Of a stretch of 7,133 bases of DNA, positions 1 to 5,364 are shown piece after piece (within the stretch, counting starts at the first letter, position 1; each line of letters begins with the position of its first letter). A program made the position numbers and the translations under genes. Below the pieces are notes generated by a model that worked only from the letters and a program-made list of their open reading frames with translations, was not told the origin of the DNA and made no database searches. Source of the DNA: CAYVBN01 sp964538565 (lineage in GTDB: Bacteria > Pseudomonadota > Alphaproteobacteria > Rhizobiales > Xanthobacteraceae); assembly GCA_964538565.1 (NCBI GenBank), contig CAZIGW010000254.1, positions 1-7,133 on the forward strand. The letters are read 5' to 3'.

Positions 1-1
1 G

Positions 2-385
2 CGCTCGTTCGCCGGGCTGCAGATGCGCATCGAGAAGGTGATGGACGTCACCATCAGCCGGGAGGTCGAGCGGCTGGAGAGCCGGCTTCTCGTGCTCGCC
101 ACGGTCGGGTCGGCAGGCCCCTTCGTCGGCCTGTTCGGCACCGTGTGGGGCATCATGACGAGCTTCCAGTCGATCGCGGTGTCGCAGAATACCTCGCTCG
201 CAGTCGTCGCCCCCGGCATCGCCGAGGCCCTGTTCGCAACGGCGGTCGGCCTCGTGGCGGCCATACCGGCGACGATTTTCTACAACAAGTTCGTCTCCGA
301 GGTGAACAAGCAGGCCCAGCGTCTCGAGGGCTTCGCCGACGAGTTCTCGGCCATCCTGTCGCGGCAGATCGACGAAAGGGCGTGA
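2..385 (+). CDS. tolQ: TolQ, 3' part (5' end outside the window)
   Basis: This is the C-terminal 127 residues of TolQ, the MotA/ExbB-family inner-membrane channel subunit that, with TolR, converts the proton motive force into movement of TolA. The reading frame is open from base 2, so the protein continues upstream of the window; whole TolQ proteins are usually about 230 residues. In the visible part, residues ~33-55 form the second membrane segment (ATVGSAGPFVGLFGTVWGI, the family signature) and residues ~68-93 the third (PGIAEALFATAVGLVAAIPA), including the Thr of LFATAVGL that matches the conserved polar residue lining the proton path in this family. A cytoplasmic amphipathic tail follows. 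The stop TGA is 9 nt before the tolR start, so the two genes are very likely co-transcribed and translationally coupled. ExbB is the alternative call, but the tolR-tolA-tolB-pal context settles it as TolQ. Confidence 0.97.
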   Translation, partial: RSFAGLQMRIEKVMDVTISREVERLESRLLVLATVGSAGPFVGLFGTVWGIMTSFQSIAVSQNTSLAVVAPGIAEALFATAVGLVAAIPATIFYNKFVSEVNKQAQRLEGFADEFSAILSRQIDERA

Positions 386-394
386 GGGGACACC

Positions 395-850
395 ATGGCG
401 GGGACCAGCATGGGGGCGGGGGTCGCGGGCGGGGGACGGCGGCATCGCCGCAAGCCCGTCATGAGCGAGATCAACGTCACCCCGATGGTCGACGTCATGC
501 TGGTGTTGCTCATCATCTTCATGGTGTCGGCGCCGCTGCTGACCGTCGGGGTGCCCATCGACCTGCCGCAGACCCAGGCCAAGAGCCTCGACCAGGACAA
601 GGAGCCCCTGACCGTCTCGGTCAACACCAAGGGCGAGGTGTTCCTGCAGAACACCCAGGTCGACATCGACGAGCTCGTCCCCAAGCTCAAGGCCATCGCG
701 GACGCCCGCGGCGGGGGCGGGGACGAGCGCATCTATGTGCGTGGCGATCGCAAGGTCGATTACGGTACAGTCATGAAGGTCATGGGGCGGCTTTCGTCCG
801 CCGGCTTCCGGCGCGTTGCGCTGGTGACGGAGGTGGAGCAGGGGTCCTGA
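395..850 (+). CDS. tolR: TolR, inner-membrane stator/channel partner of TolQ
   Basis: TolR (151 aa) is an ExbD/TolR-family protein with one membrane span and a periplasmic domain that pairs with TolQ and TolA and can contact peptidoglycan. A glycine- and arginine-rich cytoplasmic N-terminus (residues 1-22) precedes the family motif SEINVTPMVDVMLVLLIIF (24-42). Asp33 in that motif corresponds to the membrane-embedded, proton-carrying aspartate of the family. The span covers about 33-52, and the periplasmic domain runs from about 55 to 147 (VPIDLP...QAKSL, then RIYVRGDRKVDYG, typical ExbD/TolR sequence). A short Gly run (RGGGGDE) sits in the loop before the IYVRGD strand. ATG 395 has the purine stretch GAGGGGA (384-390) overlapping the tolQ stop as a ribosome-binding site. 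tolA begins 7 nt after the stop. Confidence 0.97.
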   Translation: MAGTSMGAGVAGGGRRHRRKPVMSEINVTPMVDVMLVLLIIFMVSAPLLTVGVPIDLPQTQAKSLDQDKEPLTVSVNTKGEVFLQNTQVDIDELVPKLKAIADARGGGGDERIYVRGDRKVDYGTVMKVMGRLSSAGFRRVALVTEVEQGS

Positions 851-857
851 CGCACGC

Positions 858-1793
858 ATGAAGACCGGCCTCACGATATCGGTCACGGGCCACGCAGCCA
901 TGCTGCTCTGGGCGCTCGTGTCGTTCTCGGCGAAGCCGTTCGAGGTGTCGCAGGCCGATTCGCTCCCCGTCGACATCATCTCGGAAACCGACTTCTCGCA
1001 GATGATGGCCGGGTCGAAGACCGCCCCGAAGGCCGAGAAGCCGAAGCCGATCGTCGACAAGCTGGCCGAGCCGAAGGAGGCGAAGGACGACACCCCCAAG
1101 GTGTCGGACAAGCAGGAAATCGTCACCGCCTCGAGCGAGCCGACGCCGCCGCCGATGCCGGAGCCGAAACCGCCGGAGCCCAAGCCCGTTCCGGTGCCGC
1201 CGCAGACGCGCACCGAGACCAAGCCGGAAAAGGCCAAGACCGAGCCGAAGGTCGATCCGATTGCCGAGGCGCTGAAGAAGGAAGAGGCGAAGAAGCCGCA
1301 GGAGAAGCCGAAGCCGCAGCAGGCGCGCAAGGAGCCGACGCCGCCGAAGAAGACGCCCCCGCAGCCGCGCTTCGATCCCGCCAAGGTCGCCGCGCTGCTC
1401 GACAAGCGCGATCCGCGCCGGCACGCGGCGAGCGGCGACGTGCTCAACTCCACCGCCTCGCTCGGCGTGCCGACCGGCAATGCGCCGCGCCTGTCGCAGA
1501 GCGAGATCGACGCGCTGCGCGCGCAGATCCAGGCCTGCTGGAATCCGCCCGCCGGCGCCGCCGACGCCAAGGATCTGATCGTCAAGGTTCGCCTGATGCT
1601 CAATCAGGACGGCTCGCTCTTGGGCGAGCCCATCGTGCTCAACCGGGGCGGCAGTCCGTTCTTCCAGGTCGCAGCCGAAAGTGCCATGCGCGCCATCCGC
1701 CGGTGCCAGCCCTATCGGCTTCCGATCGCGAAGTACGAAGTGTGGAAGGATGTTGAAGTGACCTTCGATCCCCGCGACATGTTCCGCGGCTGA
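858..1793 (+). CDS. tolA: TolA, trans-envelope linker protein
   Basis: TolA (311 aa) is anchored in the inner membrane and spans the periplasm to reach TolB and Pal. Residues ~5-24 form the membrane anchor. Within it, S8-x3-H12-x3-L16 matches the SHxxxL-type pattern by which TolA and TonB contact TolQ or ExbB. Residues ~50-180 are a long low-complexity segment rich in Pro, Lys and Glu (EPKPPEPKPVPVPP, KEPTPPKKTPPQP) instead of the alanine-rich helix of the E. coli protein, so the linker is probably extended, as in many alphaproteobacteria. The C-terminal globular domain starts near LSQSEIDALRAQIQACWNPP (~213) and ends in VEVTFDPRDMF. It has two cysteines, C227 and C283 (RRCQPY), which could form a periplasmic disulfide. 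ATG 858 has no strong ribosome-binding site, consistent with coupling to tolR 7 nt upstream. A TonB-like protein is the alternative, made unlikely by the context. Confidence 0.95.
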   Translation: MKTGLTISVTGHAAMLLWALVSFSAKPFEVSQADSLPVDIISETDFSQMMAGSKTAPKAEKPKPIVDKLAEPKEAKDDTPKVSDKQEIVTASSEPTPPPMPEPKPPEPKPVPVPPQTRTETKPEKAKTEPKVDPIAEALKKEEAKKPQEKPKPQQARKEPTPPKKTPPQPRFDPAKVAALLDKRDPRRHAASGDVLNSTASLGVPTGNAPRLSQSEIDALRAQIQACWNPPAGAADAKDLIVKVRLMLNQDGSLLGEPIVLNRGGSPFFQVAAESAMRAIRRCQPYRLPIAKYEVWKDVEVTFDPRDMFRG

Positions 1794-1812
1794 CGTCCCT
1801 TGCCCCCGCATC

Positions 1813-1818
1813 GAGAAG
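1813..1818 (+). promoter_or_regulatory. Ribosome-binding site that decides the tolB start
   Basis: GAGAAG lies 8 nt before ATG 1827. The frame is open further upstream to a TTG at 1800, but that codon has no comparable site, so ATG 1827 is preferred. It also places the twin-arginine signal at a normal distance from the N-terminus. Confidence 0.55.
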
Positions 1819-1826
1819 ATCCGTCC

Positions 1827-3188
1827 ATGCCCGAACTCCATTCGATTCCGTCTCGTTCAGGCCTCACCCGCCGCCGACTGCTCGCAGCCGGCGCGGCCGC
1901 CACCGCCGGCGCGTTCGCCGGCCTCGCCCCGCGCCCGGCTGCGGCCGTCCTGCAGATCGACGTCACGCAGGGCAACGTGCAGCCGCTGCCGATCGCGCTG
2001 CCGGATTTTCTCGGCGGCAGCCCGACCGACACCGAGACGGCGCACAACGTCACGCAGATCATCAGCGCCGACCTGCGGCGCAGCGGCCTGTTCGCGCCGA
2101 TCGATCCGGCGGCCTTCATCGAGAAGATCGTCAACGTCGACGCCGTGCCGCGCTTTCCCGACTGGCGCGCCATCAACGCGCAGGCGCTCGTCACCGGGCG
2201 CATCACGCGCCAGCCGGACGGGCGGCTGCGCACCGAATTCCGCCTGTGGGACGTGTTCGGCGGCCAGCAACTCGCCGGCCAGCAGTATTTCACCACGCCC
2301 GACAACTGGCGGCGCATCGCCCACATCATCGCCGACGCGGTGTACGAGCGCCTCACCGGCGAGAAGGGCTACTTCGACACGCGCATCGTCTTCATTGACG
2401 AGACCGGTCCGTCGCAGCGGCGCGTCAAGCGTCTGGCCCTGATGGATCAGGACGGCGCCAACGTGCGCTATCTCACGCGCGGAGAAGAGCTCGTGCTCAC
2501 GCCGCGCTTCTCGCCTTCGACACAGGAGATCACCTACATGGCCTACGGGCAGGGCGATCCGCGCGTCTATCTGCTCAACATCGAGACCGGGCAGCGCGAG
2601 ATCGTCGGCAATTTTCCCGGCATGTCGTTCTCACCCCGCTTCTCGCCCGACGGCCAGCGCGTCATCATGAGCCTGCAGCAGGGCAGCAACTCCAACATCT
2701 TCGTGATGGACCTGCGCTCGAAGGCGACGACGCGGCTCACCGACACGGCGGCAATCGACACCGCGCCTTCCTATGCGCCCGACGGCAGCCGCATCTGCTT
2801 CGAGTCCGATCGCGGCGGCTCGCCGCAGATCTACATCATGAGCGCGAACGGCGGGCCGGCGCAGCGCATCAGTGTCGGCGAGGGCAGCTATTCGACGCCG
2901 GTTTGGTCGCCGCGCGGCGACGTGATCGCCTTCACGCGCCAGTACCAGGGCAAGTTCGCGATCGGGGTGATGAAGATCGACGGATCGGGCGAACGCATTC
3001 TCACCGAGGGCTTCCACAACGAAGGTCCGACGTTCGCGCCGAACGGCCGCGTGCTCATGTTCTTCCGCGATCCCGGCGGCAATTCCGGCCCGTCGCTGTT
3101 CACGATCGATCTCACCGGCCGCAACGAGCAGCGCGTGCCGACGCCCGCCTATGCGTCGGATCCCGCATGGTCGCCGCTGCTCTCGTGA
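1827..3188 (+). CDS. tolB: TolB, periplasmic beta-propeller of the Tol-Pal system
   Basis: TolB (453 aa from ATG 1827; 462 from the less likely TTG 1800) is the periplasmic protein that binds Pal and the TolA C-terminal domain. The N-terminus is a signal peptide with a twin-arginine look (LTRRRLLAAG, residues 13-22), a weakly hydrophobic Ala/Gly core and a likely cleavage after RPAAA (A40). The N-terminal alpha/beta domain covers about 45-185 (PLPIALPDF near the start, then DLRRSGLF and the VTGRITRQPDGRL strand). The six-bladed propeller follows to the C-terminus. Its blades are marked by repeated 'SPDG'-type WD40-like motifs: SPSTQEITYM, SPDGQRVIMS, APDGSRICFESDRGG, SPRGDVIAF and APNGRVLMFF. 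Length and domain order are normal for the family. It is 33 nt downstream of tolA and is followed by a 288-nt spacer before pal. Confidence 0.97.
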   Translation: MPELHSIPSRSGLTRRRLLAAGAAATAGAFAGLAPRPAAAVLQIDVTQGNVQPLPIALPDFLGGSPTDTETAHNVTQIISADLRRSGLFAPIDPAAFIEKIVNVDAVPRFPDWRAINAQALVTGRITRQPDGRLRTEFRLWDVFGGQQLAGQQYFTTPDNWRRIAHIIADAVYERLTGEKGYFDTRIVFIDETGPSQRRVKRLALMDQDGANVRYLTRGEELVLTPRFSPSTQEITYMAYGQGDPRVYLLNIETGQREIVGNFPGMSFSPRFSPDGQRVIMSLQQGSNSNIFVMDLRSKATTRLTDTAAIDTAPSYAPDGSRICFESDRGGSPQIYIMSANGGPAQRISVGEGSYSTPVWSPRGDVIAFTRQYQGKFAIGVMKIDGSGERILTEGFHNEGPTFAPNGRVLMFFRDPGGNSGPSLFTIDLTGRNEQRVPTPAYASDPAWSPLLS

Positions 3189-3306
3189 TGCTGCGTTCGG
3201 CGAAGCTCGGCGGGAACTCTGTGACGTTCCTGCCACGTTCGTCCGGCAAAACGGGATCCCTGGCCGGATTCTGTGGACGCCTCGATCTCGCCGCGTTCAC
3301 GCCGCA

Positions 3307-3314
3307 TTAACCAT
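3307..3314 (+). promoter_or_regulatory. CtrA-like half-site TTAACCAT upstream of pal
   Basis: The sequence CATTAACCAT occurs once in the spacer, about 165 nt before the pal start. TTAACCAT is known as a binding half-site of the alphaproteobacterial cell-cycle regulator CtrA; the full site is TTAA-N7-TTAA. Here the second TTAA is not present at the 7-nt spacing (AAAA is found), so only a half-site can be claimed. That CtrA acts on pal is inference. Confidence 0.35.
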
Positions 3315-3329
3315 TCGAAAAGGTTTCGA
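3315..3329. repeat. Perfect inverted repeat TCGAAA-N3-TTTCGA
   Basis: Six-base arms around AGG, directly abutting the TTAACCAT site. It is AT-richer than its surroundings and too tight for a stable RNA hairpin, so a protein-binding dyad is the more natural reading. No known operator is recognised. Confidence 0.5.
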
Positions 3330-3365
3330 TCGATTCCTCAATTTGACGGGGTGGCTGCAAGTCCT

Positions 3366-3379
3366 CGTCAAGGTTGACG
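3366..3379. repeat. Perfect inverted repeat CGTCAA-GG-TTGACG
   Basis: Six-base arms with a two-base centre. The right arm TTGACGG (3374-3380) also occurs as a direct copy at 3343-3349, so the motif is present three times within 40 nt. This looks like an operator-type arrangement; alternatively the TTGACG copies could be -35 elements, but no -10 box lies at 16-18 nt. Confidence 0.5.
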
Positions 3380-3382
3380 GAA

Positions 3383-3399
3383 CCTTCGCTTAACGAAGG
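3383..3399. repeat. Inverted repeat CCTTCG-CTTAA-CGAAGG
   Basis: Perfect six-base arms around a five-base loop, 3 nt after the previous dyad. It could form a short hairpin in RNA or bind a dimeric regulator. No T-run follows, so it is unlikely to be an intrinsic terminator. Confidence 0.45.
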
Positions 3400-3406
3400 C
3401 CCGCTA

Positions 3407-3446
3407 GACCGGAAGCAGGCTAACGGACCGGGAGGCAGGTCCGGTC
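3407..3446 (+). promoter_or_regulatory. Possible alternative hairpins in the pal leader
   Basis: GACCGG occurs at 3407-3412 and again at 3426-3431, and both copies can pair with CCGGTC at 3441-3446. A further option pairs CGGACC (3424-3429) with GGTCCG (3438-3443). These structures exclude each other and end 16 nt before the pal ribosome-binding site. Regulatory meaning is inference; in GC-rich DNA such pairing can arise by chance. Confidence 0.25.
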
Positions 3447-3462
3447 ACGCATTGCAAGCAAG

Positions 3463-3468
3463 AAGGAG
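3463..3468 (+). promoter_or_regulatory. Strong ribosome-binding site of pal
   Basis: AAGGAG lies 8 nt before the pal ATG. It is the best Shine-Dalgarno match in the window, which fits the high copy number usual for Pal, and it fixes the start at 3477. Confidence 0.8.
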
Positions 3469-3476
3469 TCGCCGGA

Positions 3477-3971
3477 ATGTTCAATCTCACGCGTCTCGTT
3501 CGCGGTACCCGGCTTGCCGCCGCTCTGGCCGCGGCGCTGTCGATCGCGGCCTGCGCCAACAATCCGACCAACCAGAGCCAGGCGGGTTTGACAGGGGCGG
3601 CGACGCCGGGCAGCGCGCAGGATTTCGTCGTCAACGTCGGCGACCGCGTTTTCTTCGAGACCGATTCCTCGGAGCTCACGCCGCAGGCGCGCGCGACGCT
3701 CGACAAGCAGGCGCAATGGCTCAACCTCTACAATCGCTACTCGTTCACGATCGAAGGCCACGCAGACGAGCGCGGCACGCGCGAGTACAACATCGCGCTC
3801 GGGGCCCGGCGCGCCCAGGCGGTGCGCGACTATCTGATCGCCCGCGGCGTGCAGGCCAACCGCATGCGCACGATCTCGTACGGCAAGGAGCGCCCGGTCG
3901 CGGTGTGCAACGACATTTCGTGCTGGTCGCAGAACCGCCGCGCCGTGACGGTGCTCAACGCGAGTTCCTGA
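3477..3971 (+). CDS. pal: Pal, peptidoglycan-associated outer-membrane lipoprotein
   Basis: Pal (164 aa) is the outer-membrane lipoprotein that binds peptidoglycan and TolB or TolA. The signal peptide (R6, R9 and R12, then a hydrophobic LAAALAAALS core) ends in the lipobox I23-A-A-C26; Cys26 would be lipidated, and Ala follows at +2, with no Asp retention signal. A short disordered linker (27-52) leads into the OmpA-like domain (53-162). The domain carries VFFETDSSEL (58-67) and the signature TIEGHADERGTREYNIALGARRA (91-113), in which D97 and R112 match the residues that hold the diaminopimelate of peptidoglycan, and it ends in SYGKERP and NRRAVTV. Two cysteines, C144 and C149, lie in the segment before NRRAVTV and may form a disulfide, a feature I associate with alphaproteobacterial Pal. 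A 288-nt leader separates it from tolB. Confidence 0.97.
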   Translation: MFNLTRLVRGTRLAAALAAALSIAACANNPTNQSQAGLTGAATPGSAQDFVVNVGDRVFFETDSSELTPQARATLDKQAQWLNLYNRYSFTIEGHADERGTREYNIALGARRAQAVRDYLIARGVQANRMRTISYGKERPVAVCNDISCWSQNRRAVTVLNASS

Positions 3972-3998
3972 CCGAGACGGCGCGCGATCGAGCTCTCG

Positions 3999-4021
3999 CC
4001 GGCGCCCCTCGCGGGCGCCGG
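3999..4021 (+). terminator. Strong GC hairpin after pal (terminator or processing element)
   Basis: CCGGCGCCC (3999-4007) and GGGCGCCGG (4013-4021) pair perfectly over 9 bp around a 5-nt loop (CTCGC), 28 nt after the pal stop. It is the strongest inverted repeat noticed in the spacers. No T-run follows, so it is not a classical intrinsic terminator. It could weaken read-through into cpoB or protect the 3' end of a tolB-pal message from exonucleases. Confidence 0.5.
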
Positions 4022-4070
4022 TCGCGTTCGGGAGCAATGACGGAGGTTTGGCGAGTCCGGTGTTTCGGGG

Positions 4071-4098
4071 TTGAGTTGAGGGCTGCGGTGGCGACAAT
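4071..4098 (+). promoter_or_regulatory. Weak candidate promoter for cpoB
   Basis: TTGAGT (4071-4076) and GACAAT (4093-4098) are separated by 16 nt, and each matches 4 of 6 bases of the sigma-70 consensus. Transcription would start near 4105, about 65 nt before the cpoB ATG. Its place after the strong hairpin is sensible, but the match is weak and could be chance. Confidence 0.25.
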
Positions 4099-4170
4099 GC
4101 GGCCGCCAGTCACAATTTGGACTCACGATTTCGTATGGTACTGAGGATCCCCGATCGAGACCCGCACGTC

Positions 4171-5364
4171 ATGATCCGACCGCCCCGCAGCGCACCCGCG
4201 CGATTTGCCCTGGCGACCGCGCTCGCCCTGACCGCGGCCCTGCCTGGCGCGGCCCAGGCGCAGCAGCGACAGGGCGGTCTGCTCGATGGCCTGTTCGGCG
4301 GGTCCTCCGACCAGCAGCAGCAAGACAGCCCCGGGCGTGTCGCCCAAATGTCGGCGCCCGACCTGCTGGTCCGCCTCGATCAGCTGGAAAGCCAGGTGCG
4401 GCAGCTCACGGGCGCGATCGAGCAGCTCCAGTTCCGCAACCAGCAGCTCGAACAGTCGCTGCGTCGGATGCAGGATGACACCGAATACCGCTTCCAGGAA
4501 TTGGGCTCGAAGGGCGGGCGTGCGGGTCCGCGGCCGCCCGCCGGTCCGCCGCCGGCGGCCCCGGTGGCGCCGAGCCGTCGCTCCGAGGCGATCGAGCCCA
4601 CGCCCGCACCCTTGCCCGGTCCCGCCCCTGCGCCCGCCACCACGGCGCGTGCCGACAGCCGCGCCGGGGACGTGTTCGACCCGGCCCTGCATCCCAATGC
4701 GCCGGGCGCGCCGCGCATGCTTGGCGCGATCCCGCCCGGCAGCAACGCGGCGCCTCCGCCGGTCGAATCGAGCGGGGGTGATTCCGTGGGCATCCCGGGC
4801 GGACGCGCCGCCGGGGCGCCGCTCGATCTCACCACCATGTCGAGCCGGGCCGGGGGTGCGCCGACGCCGCCGGCAGGCGTCCAGAGCGCCGGTGCAGGGC
4901 CTCTGCCGGCTCCGCCGCCGCGCTATCCCAATGCCACCGGGCCGAGTCTCGCGAGCGCGAACGCTGTCGAACCGCCCTCGCAGAGTCCGAAGGACGAATA
5001 CGACCTCGGCTACGGCTACATGCTGCGCAAGGACTATGCGCTCGCCGAGAACACCTTCCGGGAGTTTCTGCGCAAGTATCCGGCCGACCGCCTCGCCGCC
5101 GAGGCGCAGTATTGGCTGGGAGAGAGCCTGTTCCAGCGCCAGCGCTATCGTGACGCCGCAGAGTCCTTCCTCACGGTGACCACGAAGTACGAGGGCACCG
5201 GAAAGGCGCCCGACGCGCTGCTGCGTCTGGGTCAGTCGCTCGCGGCGCTCGGCGAGAAGGAGGCCGCCTGCGCGGCGCTCGGCGAAGTCACCCGCAAGTA
5301 TCCGCGCGCCGCGCTCAACGTGAAGCAAAGCGTCGAGCGGGAACAGAAGCGTGTCCACTGCTGA
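4171..5364 (+). CDS. cpoB: CpoB (YbgF), Tol-Pal-associated periplasmic TPR protein
   Basis: CpoB (397 aa from ATG 4171) is the periplasmic protein that, in E. coli, links Tol-Pal constriction to septal peptidoglycan synthesis by PBP1B/LpoB. From ATG 4171 the protein has a standard Sec signal (R3, R6 and R11, hydrophobic 12-25, cleavage after AQA at ~30). ATG 4135 and TTG 4117 are in frame, but would give an over-long N-region. A Gln-rich segment and a predicted coiled coil (~62-112; LDQLESQVRQLTGAIEQLQ) match the YbgF trimerisation helix. Residues ~113-272 are a long Pro/Ala/Gly-rich linker. Three TPR-like helix pairs fill ~274-397 (YDLGYGYMLRKDYALAENTF, AQYWLGESLFQRQRYRDAAESF, ALLRLGQSLAALGEKEAACAAL). 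It is longer than E. coli CpoB (~260 aa) because of the linker. The last 14 nt overlap tilS. Confidence 0.94.
   Translation: MIRPPRSAPARFALATALALTAALPGAAQAQQRQGGLLDGLFGGSSDQQQQDSPGRVAQMSAPDLLVRLDQLESQVRQLTGAIEQLQFRNQQLEQSLRRMQDDTEYRFQELGSKGGRAGPRPPAGPPPAAPVAPSRRSEAIEPTPAPLPGPAPAPATTARADSRAGDVFDPALHPNAPGAPRMLGAIPPGSNAAPPPVESSGGDSVGIPGGRAAGAPLDLTTMSSRAGGAPTPPAGVQSAGAGPLPAPPPRYPNATGPSLASANAVEPPSQSPKDEYDLGYGYMLRKDYALAENTFREFLRKYPADRLAAEAQYWLGESLFQRQRYRDAAESFLTVTTKYEGTGKAPDALLRLGQSLAALGEKEAACAALGEVTRKYPRAALNVKQSVEREQKRVHC

Larger units (their letters stand above)
3189..3476 (+). other. tolB-pal spacer, no gene, rich in short inverted repeats
   Basis: These 288 nt hold no credible gene; the ORFs crossing it are out-of-frame extensions of tolB shadows. 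Perfect short dyads seen from left to right are GGAAC/GTTCC (3213-3230), TCCGGC/GCCGGA (3242-3268, enclosing the palindrome GGGATCCC), TCGAAA-AGG-TTTCGA (3315-3329), CGTCAA-GG-TTGACG (3366-3379), CCTTCG-CTTAA-CGAAGG (3383-3399) and CGGACC/GGTCCG (3424-3443). A TTAACCAT site lies at 3307-3314. None of the hairpins is followed by a T-run, so there is no textbook terminator after tolB. I could not find a convincing -35/-10 pair, so whether pal has its own promoter here is open. Confidence 0.8.

Noticed and set aside
1800..1826. Upstream TTG start for tolB, adding 9 residues
   Set aside because: ATG 1827 has a better-placed ribosome-binding site and gives a normal signal-peptide length.
780..1841. 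353-codon open frame on the minus strand opposite tolA
   Set aside because: It is Arg/Leu-rich antisense of a Pro/Lys/Glu-rich gene, has no domain, and lies wholly against well-supported tolR, tolA and tolB.
3242..3268. TCCGGC/GCCGGA dyad after tolB as an intrinsic terminator
   Set aside because: The loop is 15 nt and no T-run follows, so termination is not supported; it is kept only as one of the spacer dyads.
3151..3393. 80-codon + strand frame starting in the tolB end and filling part of the tolB-pal spacer
   Set aside because: Its first part overlaps tolB out of frame, it has no ribosome-binding site, and its sequence has no recognisable feature.
3343..3408. Promoter for pal using TTGACG copies as -35 boxes
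   Set aside because: No -10-like box lies 16-18 nt downstream of either copy; the nearest candidate, GCTAGA, is 23 nt away.
4037..4144. 35-codon frame starting ATGACGGAG between pal and cpoB
   Set aside because: It is the tail of a longer out-of-frame shadow of pal, with no clear ribosome-binding site and no recognisable sequence.
4117..4170. Upstream TTG 4117 or ATG 4135 starts for cpoB
   Set aside because: They would add 18 or 12 residues, including acidic ones, before an already complete signal peptide at ATG 4171.
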